The translations under genes were made by a program, and so were the position numbers. Source: Silanimonas sp. (GTDB lineage: Bacteria; Pseudomonadota; Gammaproteobacteria; Xanthomonadales; Xanthomonadaceae). From it: 64,000 nt of DNA. Shown here one piece after another: positions 25,285-34,374 of the stretch (position 1 is the stretch's first letter; every line of letters begins with the position of its first letter). A model generated the notes under the pieces. The model saw only the letters and a program-made list of their open reading frames with translations, was not told the DNA's origin and searched no databases. Location of the stretch: NCBI RefSeq assembly GCF_027530345.1, contig NZ_JAPZQK010000006.1, forward strand, positions 288,760-352,759. The letters are read 5' to 3'.

Positions 25285-26406
25285 ATGGCGGAAAACGAGA
25301 ACGGCCAGGAGAAAACCGAAGAGCCGACCCCAAAACGGCTCAAGGACTCGCGCGAGAAAGGCGACAGCCCGCGATCACCGGAACTCGCCACCGCGGCGGT
25401 ATTCGTTGGCGCCTTGCTCGCCTTGTTGGCCTTCGGTGGCTGGATGGCCGGGCATGCGATGGCGTGGATGGGCAACCAGCTCCGCCACGCCGGCGAGGGC
25501 CGGGGGCTGGGTGCGGATCTGGTCAACCGAGCTGGCCTGTCGATCGGCGAGCTGATGCTGGCGGTCGGGCCGCTGATCGTCACTTGCCTGCTGTGCGCCT
25601 TCGTCGCGCCGGCGGTGATGGGCTTCAACTTCAGCACCGAAGCGCTGACGCCGAACGCCGAGCGCCTGTCGCCGATCGCGGGCCTGAAGCGCATCTTCGG
25701 CACGCAGGGCCTCGGCGAGCTGGTGAAGTCGCTGCTGCGCATCGCCATCCTTGGTGCCATCGGCACGGTCTACTACCTGTCCTACGAGGACCGCCTGCTG
25801 CAGCTTTCGCAATTGCCCGTGGCGACGGCTGCGGCCCAGGGTTTCGACCTGATCCTTGGCCTGCTGATCGCGATGGGCCTGGGCCTCGTCCTCCTCGCCG
25901 TCGCCGACGTGCCTTGGCAGCTTTGGAGCTGGAAGCGCCGGCTGAAGATGACGCGGCAGGAGCTGCTCGAGGAGATGAAAGAGATGGAGGGCCGCCCCGA
26001 GGTGAAGGGGCATATCCGCCGCATGCAGCAGCAGCTCGCCAGCGGCCGGATGATGGAGGCCGTGCCCACCGCCGACGTGGTGGTGGTGAACCCCACGCAC
26101 TACGCCGTCGCGCTGAAGTACGACCCGAAGAAGGCGCAGGCACCCATCGTCGTGGCCAAGGGCCTGGACGAAGTCGCGCTGAACATCCGCAAGGTCGCGA
26201 GTGCGCACAAGGTTGCCATCGTCGAGGCGCCGCCGCTGGCCCGCGTGCTGCATGCGCAGGCCGAGCTCGACAGGGAGATCCCGGTGAAGCTCTACCAGGC
26301 GGTGGCGCAGGTGTTGAGCTACGTCTACCAGCTCAAGGTGTGGACGCCGAAGCGCGGGGCGTACCCGACGCTGCCGGATTTCGGGGCGCTGGAGCGCGAG
26401 CCCTGA
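25285..26406 (+). CDS. flhB: Flagellar biosynthetic protein FlhB
   Basis: 373 residues. Export-gate protein that controls substrate switching. The start MAENENGQEKTEEPTPKRLKDSREKGDSPRS is typical, four membrane helices follow (about 32-50, 90-110, 145-165, 185-205), and the cytosolic domain holds the autocleavage site Asn269-Pro-Thr-His (VVVNPTHYAVAL). The final helices are normal. The expected partner flhA does not follow directly: four non-flagellar genes (26496-29695) intervene. Confidence 0.97.
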   Translation: MAENENGQEKTEEPTPKRLKDSREKGDSPRSPELATAAVFVGALLALLAFGGWMAGHAMAWMGNQLRHAGEGRGLGADLVNRAGLSIGELMLAVGPLIVTCLLCAFVAPAVMGFNFSTEALTPNAERLSPIAGLKRIFGTQGLGELVKSLLRIAILGAIGTVYYLSYEDRLLQLSQLPVATAAAQGFDLILGLLIAMGLGLVLLAVADVPWQLWSWKRRLKMTRQELLEEMKEMEGRPEVKGHIRRMQQQLASGRMMEAVPTADVVVVNPTHYAVALKYDPKKAQAPIVVAKGLDEVALNIRKVASAHKVAIVEAPPLARVLHAQAELDREIPVKLYQAVAQVLSYVYQLKVWTPKRGAYPTLPDFGALEREP

Positions 26407-26495
26407 TCGTCCTGCGCCGCCCGTGCAAAGGAGTGGCCGAGCCGCACGCCTTCCGCTAAGGTGCGCCGTCCCCCGCACCGCCCCCCGTCGATCCC

Positions 26496-27545
26496 GTGCT
26501 GTTGCTGCGCGCCCTACGTATTGCAAGGAAGCATCTGGCCACCGTCAGCTGGACGGCGCTGGCGGTCCTGATCGCCCTGCATTTCGCCAGCGCATGGGCC
26601 CTGATGGTCCTGTCCGGCGAGGAGCGCCTGGTCGAGCCGGTGGTGTGGGCCTACTTCTACGCGACGGTGGCGCTGACGGTCGGTTTCGGCGACTTCAGCC
26701 CGCAGACCGATGCCGGCCGGATGGTCGCGGCGTTCTACCTGATGCCCGGCGCCGTGGCGCTGCTGGCGTCCATGATCGGAAAGACCACGGCCGTGCTCGC
26801 CGGCCTGTGGCAGCGCGGCCTGCACGGCAAAAGGAACTATCGCGACATGGAGCACCACACCATCCTCGTCGGCTGGAACGGCCGGGAATCGCACCGCATC
26901 GTCGACCTCCTCCGCCACGAGGAGCAGGGCCGCGGGGAGATCGTCATCATCGACGTCGACCTTGAAGCGAACCCCCGGCCCGACGAGGCGCGCTTCGTGA
27001 AGCTGGCCACGCTGGCGGATCCGACCGGCTACGTCCGCGCTGGCGTTCGCGCGGCGCGTCGAGTGATCATCGACGCCGCGACGGACGAGCAGACCCTGGC
27101 GGCGGCGATGGCGGTCCGCGCGCTCGGTGGCGACGCCCACGTCGTGGCGCAGTTCGACCGCGCCGAGTCGGCGACCCTGCTCAAGCGCCACCATCCGGAA
27201 GTCGAGTGCACGACGCCGGTGCAGGCCGAGCTCATCGTCCGCGCTTCGCACGACCTCGGCGCCTCCAGCGTCGCAATGGAGATGCTCTCGTTGGCTGATG
27301 GCCCGACGCAGTATTCGCTGGTGCTGCCCCTCGACACCGGCAGTCGCCGGTACGGTGACTACCTGGTCCTGCTGCGTCGCCAGCATCGCGCCACGCTGTT
27401 GGGCTACGCCCTTCGGGAAGCCCCTCTGAAGGCCATCCTCAACGCCGACGACGACACCCGCGTGCCGGCCGGCGCCACCCTGTTCTACCTCGCCAGCCGC
27501 CGCATCAAGGCGGCGGACATGCCGCTTGCGTCGGCGATGGCCTGA
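26496..27545 (+). CDS. Two-TM potassium channel with RCK/TrkA domain
   Basis: 349 residues, GTG start. N-terminal pore module: a membrane helix (about 19-38), a pore loop with the filter TVGFGDF (about 62-68) and a second helix (about 76-96). A cytosolic RCK domain follows, beginning HHTILVGWNGRESHRIVDLL. The filter TVGFGD differs from the common TVGYGD only by Phe for Tyr and should select K+. In relatives similar channels are encoded next to DUF350 and glutathionylspermidine synthase-like genes, as here. It begins 89 bases after flhB and has no flagellar role known to me. Confidence 0.88.
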   Translation: MLLLRALRIARKHLATVSWTALAVLIALHFASAWALMVLSGEERLVEPVVWAYFYATVALTVGFGDFSPQTDAGRMVAAFYLMPGAVALLASMIGKTTAVLAGLWQRGLHGKRNYRDMEHHTILVGWNGRESHRIVDLLRHEEQGRGEIVIIDVDLEANPRPDEARFVKLATLADPTGYVRAGVRAARRVIIDAATDEQTLAAAMAVRALGGDAHVVAQFDRAESATLLKRHHPEVECTTPVQAELIVRASHDLGASSVAMEMLSLADGPTQYSLVLPLDTGSRRYGDYLVLLRRQHRATLLGYALREAPLKAILNADDDTRVPAGATLFYLASRRIKAADMPLASAMA

Positions 27546-27595
27546 GTCGCCCCGCGTTTCCCCGTACCGCCCGTTCCGCATCGACAGGAGTCCCC

Positions 27596-28009
27596 GTGAT
27601 CGCTTCGCTTACCGCCTACCTGCAGGGCCTGCCGGCCTTCCTCGCCTACTTCGGCACCTCGGTCGGGATGACCGTGTTGTTCGTGGTGGTCTATGTGCGC
27701 TTGACCCCCCACCGCGAGTTCGCGCTGATCAAGGCCAACAACGTCGCGGCTTCGCTGGCCCTCGGTGGCGCGGTCCTCGGGTTCATCCTTCCGCTGGCTT
27801 CGGCGATGGCGAATTCGGTGAGCCTCGTCGACTTCATGCTCTGGGGGCTCGTCGCCTTCGTCGTGCAGGCGGTCGCCCACCTAGCGAAGCGCCTCGTCAT
27901 CGCCGACCTGCCGGCGCGCATTGCCGCGGGCGAAACCGCGGCGGGCGTGTTCGCCGGCGTCGTGTCGCTCGGCGTGGGCGTGCTCAACGCCGCTTCGATG
28001 ACCTGGTGA
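27596..28009 (+). CDS. DUF350 family membrane protein (YjfL-like)
   Basis: 137 residues, GTG start preceded by AGGAG at 27586-27590. Four hydrophobic helices are visible (about 12-32, 48-70, 78-98, 115-135), with a lysine/arginine-rich loop HLAKRLVIADLPARI between the last two and the conserved polar segment FALIKANNVAASLALGGAVLGF. DUF350 proteins are small inner-membrane proteins found with DUF1190 and glutathionylspermidine synthase-like genes (E. coli yjfL-yjfM-yjfC). The biochemical role is unknown; phospholipid or membrane-stress functions have been suggested for the family neighbourhood. Confidence 0.85.
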   Translation: MIASLTAYLQGLPAFLAYFGTSVGMTVLFVVVYVRLTPHREFALIKANNVAASLALGGAVLGFILPLASAMANSVSLVDFMLWGLVAFVVQAVAHLAKRLVIADLPARIAAGETAAGVFAGVVSLGVGVLNAASMTW

Positions 28010-28019
28010 GGGCGCCGCC

Positions 28020-28523
28020 ATGAAGCGCAGCAAGACCCTGCGGCTGGCCCTGCTGGCCGCATCGCCCGTGGCCCTGACCGCCTGCGGACCCGACTACATC
28101 GATCCGCCGCCGCAGCCCGGCAGCCTCGAATACGCCTCGGTGCAGGCGTGCTACGAGGCCAACGACATGAGCGATGCGCAGTGCGACCAGGCCTACACCC
28201 AGGCCCGCGGCATGGCGCCTGGCTACGCCTCCGAGGAGGACTGCGAGCGCCTCTACGGGGACGAGGCCTGTGAGGACTTCGACGGCTGGAAGTACCGCTA
28301 CATCCCGAAGACGACGGCCTTCGCGACGCCCTACGGCTACGGCACCTCCCGGGTTTCGCCCTACGGCAGCATCCGCCCGATCTATGGCCAGGGCCTGCAG
28401 GGTTTCGATACGAAGGGCCGCCGCGTGGTGCAGGTCGACCCGCCGCGCCAGGCCGTGCCACGCGCGTCGCGCGGTGGCTTCGGCACAAGCGGATCGAGCC
28501 GCGGCGGCGGCTGGGGCGGCTGA
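28020..28523 (+). CDS. DUF1190 family lipoprotein (YjfM-like)
   Basis: 167 residues. A lipoprotein signal peptide ends in the lipobox LTAC, placing the lipidated Cys at about residue 22. The mature part has several Cys (SVQACYEANDMSDAQCDQAY, EEDCERLYGDEACEDF) that could form disulfides, and a C-terminal tail rich in Gly, Ser and Arg ending GGGWGG. This matches the DUF1190 family found between DUF350 and the synthase gene in many gammaproteobacteria. Its TGA shares a base with the next ATG, indicating tight coupling with the ATP-grasp enzyme. Confidence 0.82.
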   Translation: MKRSKTLRLALLAASPVALTACGPDYIDPPPQPGSLEYASVQACYEANDMSDAQCDQAYTQARGMAPGYASEEDCERLYGDEACEDFDGWKYRYIPKTTAFATPYGYGTSRVSPYGSIRPIYGQGLQGFDTKGRRVVQVDPPRQAVPRASRGGFGTSGSSRGGGWGG

Positions 28524-29695
28524 TGCGTCGGCGCCCGCTGGTCCCGCGGGCCCATTGGGAGGCGCAGGCGGCGCAGCACGGCTTCGCCTTCCATACCCTC
28601 GACGGCGCACCCTACTGGGACGAGCGCGCCTGCTACCTGTTCACCCTCGCGCAGGTGGAGCGCGACATCGAGGACGTCACGCAGGAGCTGCACGCGATGG
28701 CGCTTGATCTCGTCGACGCGGTCTGCGCGAGCGAGGCGCTGATGGTGAGGCTCGCCGTGCCGTCCGACTACCGCGACTGGATCGAGCGGTCGTGGCACCG
28801 CCGCGATCCGCACCTGTACGGCCGCATGGACCTCGCCTATGACGGCCGCGGCCCGGCGAAGCTCTACGAGTTCAACTACGACACGCCGACGGCGCTGTAC
28901 GAGGCGGCCTACTTCCAGTGGTTGTGGTTGGAAGACCGGATCGCCGACGGCACCCTGCCGGCCGGCGCGGACCAGTACAACGGCTTGCAGGAAGCGATCG
29001 TCGAGGCTTTCGGCGCGATGGCCCGCGAGCGACGGCTGCGCCTGCCGCTGCATTTTGCCGCGCACGACGGCCACGCCGAGGACGGCGGCACGGTCGACTA
29101 CCTGCGCGACTGTGCGCACCAGGCGGGGCTGGAGACGCACCGCCTCGCTGTCGAAGCCATCGGCCTTGGCGACGACGGCCGCACCTTCGCCGACGAGAGC
29201 GGCCACGCCATCCGCAGCCTGTTCAAGCTCTACCCCTACGAATTCATGTTCGAGGATGCCTTCGGGCCCGCGCTGCGCTTCGATGCGATGCAGCTCATCG
29301 AACCGCCGTGGAAGGCCCTGCTCTCGAACAAGGCCGCCTTGGCCTTGCTGTGGGAGCGCCATCCGGGCCACCCGAACCTGCTCGAGTGCCACATCGACGA
29401 GGCCCCTTCGGCCCCGCTGCCCGCCGGCTGGGTCCGCAAGCCCTTCTTCTCGCGCGAGGGGGCGAACATCGCCGCGACCCTCCCCGACGGCGAAGCGATC
29501 GTGACGCCGGGTCCCTACGCCGACGGCCCCCAAGTGCGGCAGGCCTGGCACCCGCTGCCGCGTTTCGATGCCGGCTGGCCTCTGATCGGCAGCTGGGTCA
29601 TTGGCGATCGCGCCTGTGGCATGGGCCTCCGTGAAGACGACGGACCGATCACGATGAACACCTCGCGTTTCGTGCCGCACGCGATCGTGGGGTGA
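28523..29695 (+). CDS. Glutathionylspermidine synthase-like ATP-grasp protein (YjfC/YgiC type)
   Basis: 390 residues. The sequence matches the synthetase half of glutathionylspermidine synthase and lacks the amidase domain. Visible: LYEFNYDTPTALYEAAYFQWLWLED (about 113-137), SLFKLYPYEFMFEDAFG (about 234-250), KALLSNKAALALLWERHP and the ending GMGLREDDGPITMNTSRFVPHAIV. YjfC/YgiC enzymes are ATP-grasp ligases of unproven substrate; glutathione-spermidine ligation has not been shown for these short forms. It is the last gene of the four-gene module and is followed by 176 bases with the flhA promoter. Confidence 0.9.
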   Translation: MRRRPLVPRAHWEAQAAQHGFAFHTLDGAPYWDERACYLFTLAQVERDIEDVTQELHAMALDLVDAVCASEALMVRLAVPSDYRDWIERSWHRRDPHLYGRMDLAYDGRGPAKLYEFNYDTPTALYEAAYFQWLWLEDRIADGTLPAGADQYNGLQEAIVEAFGAMARERRLRLPLHFAAHDGHAEDGGTVDYLRDCAHQAGLETHRLAVEAIGLGDDGRTFADESGHAIRSLFKLYPYEFMFEDAFGPALRFDAMQLIEPPWKALLSNKAALALLWERHPGHPNLLECHIDEAPSAPLPAGWVRKPFFSREGANIAATLPDGEAIVTPGPYADGPQVRQAWHPLPRFDAGWPLIGSWVIGDRACGMGLREDDGPITMNTSRFVPHAIVG

Positions 29696-29821
29696 GCGTC
29701 GCCTTTCGGCGGCGTATTCGAGCGCGAGTAGTCGCCGGCGCGCCGATGGCGACGGCATGCCGCGTCCTCAAGGCGGCCCATCGGCACGCGTGGCAGGCGC
29801 CGGCTTAGGCGGGTGATCCCC

Positions 29822-29837
29822 CGGCACACGTCTTGCA
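29822..29837 (+). promoter_or_regulatory. Sigma-54 promoter of flhA operon
   Basis: CGGCACACGTCTTGCA shows the canonical -24/-12 elements at exact spacing. The predicted start at about 29848 gives a 24-base leader to ATG 29872. It re-initiates transcription for flhA-flhF-flhG-fliA after the non-flagellar module. An in-frame TTG at 29833 lies inside the -12 element and is not a sensible start codon. Confidence 0.83.
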
Positions 29838-29871
29838 CGTCTCGCCCGACCCCACGCCCACGCGAGACCCG

Positions 29872-31959
29872 ATGGCCGCCGTGATGACTCCCTTCGACCG
29901 CACCCGCCAGCTGATCCAGCAGGGAGCGGCCGTGCCGCTGGTGCTGATCGGGGTGCTGGCGATGATCGTCGTGCCGCTGCCGCCGCTGGCGCTGGACGTG
30001 CTGTTCACGCTGAACATCGCCGCTTCGCTGGTGGTGCTGCTGGCGGTGATCTACGTGAAGCGGCCGCTGGAGTTCTCGATCTTTCCCACCGTGCTGCTGC
30101 TGGTCACCCTGATGCGCCTCGCGCTGAACGTGGCCTCCACCCGCGTGGTGCTGTTGCACGGCCACGAGGGCCATGATGCCGCCGGCCAGGTGATCGCCAG
30201 CTTCGGCCAGTTCGTCATCGGCGGCAGCTTCGCCGTCGGCATCATCGTCTTCGCCATCCTGACGATCATCAACTTCATCGTCATCACCAAGGGCTCGACG
30301 CGCGTTTCCGAAGTGGCGGCGCGATTCACCCTCGATGCCTTGCCCGGCAAGCAGATGGCGATCGACGCCGACTTGAACGCCGGCATCCTCACTCGCGAAG
30401 AGGCCAAGCTCCGCCGCGAGGAAGTGCGTGAGGAAGCGGACTTCTACGGCTCGATGGACGGCGCCGGCAAGTTCATCCGTGGCGACGCCATCGCCGGCAT
30501 CCTGATCCTCTTCATCAACATCATCGGCGGCTTCGCCATCGGCGTGATGCAGCATGGGCTCTCGGCGGGCGATGCCGCCGAGATCTACATCCTGCTCGCC
30601 ATCGGCGACGGCCTCGTCGCCCAGCTGCCGGCCCTGCTGGTCTCCACGGCCGTGGCCGTGATCGTGACGCGCGTCTCGCGCTCGCAGGACATGGGCAACG
30701 CGATGTTCGGCCAGGTGTTCGGCCAGTACCGCGCGCTGGCGGTGACCGCCTCGATCATCGGCCTGGTCGGCCTCGTGCCGGGCATGCCCAACGTCGCCTT
30801 TTTGACGTTCGCGGCGGGCCTCGGTTACCTCGCCTGGATGCTCTACCAGCGCGAACAGGCGGAACAGGCGCGGGTGGCGGATGTGGAAGCCCGCAAGCTG
30901 ATGGCCACGCAGACGCCGGGCGGCGCGCCGGCCGAGCTCAGCTGGGACGAAGTGCGTCCGATCGATGCGCTGGGGCTCGAGGTCGGCTTCCGGCTCATCC
31001 CGCTGGTCGACAAGGCGCAGGGCGGCGACCTGATGGCGCGCATCAAGGCCATCCGCCGCAAGCAGACGCAGGACCTCGGCTTCCTCGTGCCGGCGGTGCA
31101 CATCCGCGACAACCTCGACCTGCCGCCCAACCAGTACCGCGTGGTGATCCACGGCGTGCCGGTGGCCAGCGGCGAGGTCTACCCGGACCGCGACATGGCC
31201 TTGAACCCCGGGCAGGTCTTCGGCGAGCTGCAGGGCATCGCCGGCCGCGATCCGGCCTTCGGGCTGGATTCGGTATGGATCCAGCCGGCGCAGCGCGCGC
31301 AGGCCGAGTCGTTGGGCTACACGGTGGTCGACCCGGCCACCGTCATCGCCACGCATCTCTCCCACCTTGTGCGCGAGCACGCCAGCGAGCTGCTCGGCCA
31401 CGAGGAAGCGCAGGCGCTCCTCGACACCCTTAAGAAGGCGGCCCCGAAGCTGGTGGAGGACCTCACGCCCAAGACCCTGCCGCTGGCCGTCGTGGTGCGT
31501 GTGCTGCAGAACCTGCTGGCCGAGAAGGTGCCGGTGCGGCAGATCCGGCAGATCGCCGAGGCCCTGATCGAGCACGGCGCCATCACGTCCGATCCCGCGG
31601 CGCTGACCGCCGCGGTGCGGAACGCGCTGGGCCGCTTCATCGTGCAGGAGATCAACGGCATGAACCCCGAGCTGCCGGTCTACACGCTGGCGCCACCTCT
31701 GGAACGCATCTTGCAGGACTCGGTGAACGGGAACACCGCAGCACTCGAACCGAACCTGGCCGAGCGCCTGCACCAGAGCCTCGCCGACTGCGTGCAGCGG
31801 CAGGACGCCCGCGGCGAACCCTCGGTGCTGCTGGTGCCGGGCGGGGTGCGCGGGGTGCTCTCGCGGATGTTCCGGCACGGGGTGCCGTCGTTGCAGGTGC
31901 TGGCCTACAGCGAGATCCCCGAAGACAAACGGCTGAAGCTGGTCGGTTCGATCGGTTGA
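29872..31959 (+). CDS. flhA: Flagellar biosynthesis protein FlhA
   Basis: 695 residues from ATG 29872, placed downstream of the sigma-54 promoter (ATG 29884 is an alternative). FlhA is the nonameric export-gate protein that couples proton flow to secretion and binds chaperones. About eight membrane helices occupy residues 15-330; the FHIPEP signature region STRVSEVAARFTLDALPGKQMAIDADLNAG is near 142-172. The large cytosolic domain has LGFLVPAVHIRDN and the C-terminal GVPSLQVLAYSEIPEDK. Length fits the family. FlhF follows 47 bases later. Confidence 0.97.
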   Translation: MAAVMTPFDRTRQLIQQGAAVPLVLIGVLAMIVVPLPPLALDVLFTLNIAASLVVLLAVIYVKRPLEFSIFPTVLLLVTLMRLALNVASTRVVLLHGHEGHDAAGQVIASFGQFVIGGSFAVGIIVFAILTIINFIVITKGSTRVSEVAARFTLDALPGKQMAIDADLNAGILTREEAKLRREEVREEADFYGSMDGAGKFIRGDAIAGILILFINIIGGFAIGVMQHGLSAGDAAEIYILLAIGDGLVAQLPALLVSTAVAVIVTRVSRSQDMGNAMFGQVFGQYRALAVTASIIGLVGLVPGMPNVAFLTFAAGLGYLAWMLYQREQAEQARVADVEARKLMATQTPGGAPAELSWDEVRPIDALGLEVGFRLIPLVDKAQGGDLMARIKAIRRKQTQDLGFLVPAVHIRDNLDLPPNQYRVVIHGVPVASGEVYPDRDMALNPGQVFGELQGIAGRDPAFGLDSVWIQPAQRAQAESLGYTVVDPATVIATHLSHLVREHASELLGHEEAQALLDTLKKAAPKLVEDLTPKTLPLAVVVRVLQNLLAEKVPVRQIRQIAEALIEHGAITSDPAALTAAVRNALGRFIVQEINGMNPELPVYTLAPPLERILQDSVNGNTAALEPNLAERLHQSLADCVQRQDARGEPSVLLVPGGVRGVLSRMFRHGVPSLQVLAYSEIPEDKRLKLVGSIG

Positions 31960-32006
31960 GGCCTCGAAACAACGGTTGCGGTTAGCAGGATTCGGAGAGA
32001 GCCACC

Positions 32007-33545
32007 ATGAAGATCAAGCGCTTCGTTGCCCCGGACATGAGGACGGTGCTGCGCATGGTCCGCGAGGAGCAGGGGGCCGACGCGGTCATCCTCTCGAACC
32101 GCCCGGTGCCGGGCGGCATCGAGGTGGTGGCCGCCACCGATTACGACGAACAGCTGGCGCAGGACGCGCTGAAGTCGCTGCTGCCGCAGAAGCCCGCCAC
32201 CGCGCTCGACCAGGCGCGCGACGCCGACATCGGCCTGCCGGCGCAGTTGGCTGGGGCCCTTCGCTCCGCCGTGCGGCCGCCGGTGGTGGACGAGCGCCCG
32301 GCCTTGATCCCCGAAGCGCTGGTCAAGGCCATCGCCGCCAAGTCGGCCGCACCCGCCGCCGCCCCGGCGCCGAGCGCCGGCAAGCGCGCCGATTTCTCCG
32401 CCTTCCTCGCCGAGGCCAAGGAACGCATCGCCCGTTCGACGTCGTCCGAGATGCCGGCGCCCGAGGTCGCCCGTCCCGCTCCAGCTCCGGCGCCGCGTGC
32501 ACCCGCCGCCGCCTTCATGGACCCCGAGCCCACCGTCGCCCCGACGGCGGCCGCGCTCGATGCCCAGGCCCGCGCCACCCACCGCGAAGCCGAGGCCGTC
32601 GCCCGTCGTTCGGCGCCGCGCGCCGTGCGCATCTCGCCCTGGGACGAGGATCCGAGCCTGCTTCAGGTCCGCGCCGAGCTCGTCGAGATGCGCGAGATGA
32701 TGGAGCGCGAGATGCAGCGCATGACCGGCGAGCGCCTGCGCGGCAGCCCGGCGCGCGCCTTCGCCCTCGATGCCCTGGCCAGCTACGGCTGCGAGGACGC
32801 GCTGGCCCGCGAGGTCGCCGCCAAGATCCCCGCCGAGGCCGACCCGGCCCGCGCCCGCGGCCTGATGCTGGGCCAACTGGCCCACCTGCTGCCGGTCGCG
32901 ACCTTCGATCCGCTGCGCACGCCCGGCGTGGTGGCGCTGGTCGGCCCGACCGGCGCCGGCAAGACCACGACGCTGGCCAAGCTGGCCGCCCGCTATGCGG
33001 CCGAGCACGGCCCGCGCGACGTCGCCCTGATCACCACCGACACCCAGCGCCCCGGCGGCCGCGAGCAGCTGCACGCCTACGGCCGGCAGTTCGGCCTCAC
33101 CGTGGTCGAAGCCGGCAGCGAGGAGGCCCTGCACGAGGCCCTGCACCGCCTGCGCGACTACCCGCTGGTGCTGGTCGACACGGCCGGCCACGGCCAGCGC
33201 GACCGCGCCATGGTTGGGCAGCTGAACTGGTTGCGTCACGCCGGCAAGGTGCGGACGATGCTGGTCATGCCCGCGAACGCCCATAGCGCCGACCTGGATG
33301 AAGTCATCCGTCGCTTCGGATTCGTCGCGCCCGAGGCCGCCATCCTCACCAAGCTCGACGAAACCGGCCGCCTCGGCGCCGCGCTCTCGGTGCTGGTGCG
33401 CCACCAACTGCCGCTGGCCTACACCACCGACGGCCAGAACGTGCCCGACGACCTCAGCACCGCCGAGGCCAGCCGCCTCGTGCTGAAGCTGGAAGAGCTG
33501 CGCCGCGCTGGCGACCGTCCGGCGGAGGACGCCGATGCCGCCTGA
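32007..33545 (+). CDS. flhF: Flagellar biosynthesis regulator FlhF (SRP-type GTPase)
   Basis: 512 residues. FlhF marks the cell pole where the flagellum is built. N-terminal B region starts MKIKRFVAPDMRTVLRMVRE, then about 150 Ala/Pro-rich residues, a helical N domain (about 220-300) and the G domain: P-loop GPTGAGKTTT near residue 313, GGREQLHAYG, DTAGHGQRD near 391 and TKLDETG near 449. The last bases overlap the flhG start by 11. With FlhG it points to a polar flagellum of controlled number. Confidence 0.96.
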   Translation: MKIKRFVAPDMRTVLRMVREEQGADAVILSNRPVPGGIEVVAATDYDEQLAQDALKSLLPQKPATALDQARDADIGLPAQLAGALRSAVRPPVVDERPALIPEALVKAIAAKSAAPAAAPAPSAGKRADFSAFLAEAKERIARSTSSEMPAPEVARPAPAPAPRAPAAAFMDPEPTVAPTAAALDAQARATHREAEAVARRSAPRAVRISPWDEDPSLLQVRAELVEMREMMEREMQRMTGERLRGSPARAFALDALASYGCEDALAREVAAKIPAEADPARARGLMLGQLAHLLPVATFDPLRTPGVVALVGPTGAGKTTTLAKLAARYAAEHGPRDVALITTDTQRPGGREQLHAYGRQFGLTVVEAGSEEALHEALHRLRDYPLVLVDTAGHGQRDRAMVGQLNWLRHAGKVRTMLVMPANAHSADLDEVIRRFGFVAPEAAILTKLDETGRLGAALSVLVRHQLPLAYTTDGQNVPDDLSTAEASRLVLKLEELRRAGDRPAEDADAA

Positions 33546-34374
33546 GGCCGCGCCGGCTCCGGTCCGTGTCCTCACCGTCGCCTCCGGCAAGGGCGGCGTG
33601 GGCAAGACCAATGTCTCGGTGAACCTCGCCACGGCGTTGGCTGCGCTCGGCGAGCGGGTGATGCTGCTCGACGCCGATTTCGGCCTCGCCAATGTCGACG
33701 TGCTGCTCGGCCTGACGCCGAAACAGACCCTCGCCGATGTCGTCGCCGGCCGCGCCACGCTGGCCGAGGTGATCCTGCCGGGGCCGCGCGGGCTGCAGAT
33801 CGTGCCGTCGTCTTCCGGCAAGCGGCACATGGCGGAAATGACGCCACAGCAGCACGCCGGCATCGTGCAGGCCGTCAGCACCTACGAGGGCCCGCTCGAC
33901 ACCCTCATCGTCGATACCGCCGCCGGCATCAACGACGCCGTTCTGACCTTCTGCCAGGCCGCCCAGGAAGTGCTGGTGGTGGTCTGCGACGAGCCCGCGT
34001 CGATCACCGACGCCTACGCGCTGGTGAAGGTGCTGTGTCGCGAGCGCGGCATCCAGCGCGTGCACGTGATCGCCAACATGGTTCGCAGCCCGGTCGAGGG
34101 CCGGGCCCTGTACGACAAGCTGGCCCGGGTGGTCGAGAAGTTCCTGCCCGAGGCCTCGCTGGCCTACCTTGGCGCCATCCCGCAGGACGACGCCCTGCGC
34201 CGCGCCGTGCAGAAGCAGAAGCCGGTCGTCGAGGCCTTCCCCTCGGCCCAGGCCTCGGCCGCTTTCCGCGAGCTCGCCACCCGCATCCACCGCTGGGCCC
34301 GTGCCACCACGCCGCGAGGACATATCGAGTTCTTCGTCGAGCGTATGCTGGAGGCCGGAGGTGCCCGCGCATGA
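33535..34374 (+). CDS. flhG: Flagellar number regulator FlhG/FleN (MinD-like ATPase)
   Basis: 279 residues from ATG 33535, overlapping the flhF end. FlhG limits flagellar number by opposing FlhF and, in pseudomonads and vibrios, restrains the sigma-54 activator FleQ/FlrA. The deviant Walker A ASGKGGVGKT (about 14-23), Walker B-like VMLLDADFGLANVDVLLG (about 43-60), the LIVDTAAGI segment near 123-131 and a C-terminal membrane-targeting helix region are seen. Its TGA overlaps the fliA ATG by four bases. Confidence 0.95.
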   Translation: MPPEAAPAPVRVLTVASGKGGVGKTNVSVNLATALAALGERVMLLDADFGLANVDVLLGLTPKQTLADVVAGRATLAEVILPGPRGLQIVPSSSGKRHMAEMTPQQHAGIVQAVSTYEGPLDTLIVDTAAGINDAVLTFCQAAQEVLVVVCDEPASITDAYALVKVLCRERGIQRVHVIANMVRSPVEGRALYDKLARVVEKFLPEASLAYLGAIPQDDALRRAVQKQKPVVEAFPSAQASAAFRELATRIHRWARATTPRGHIEFFVERMLEAGGARA

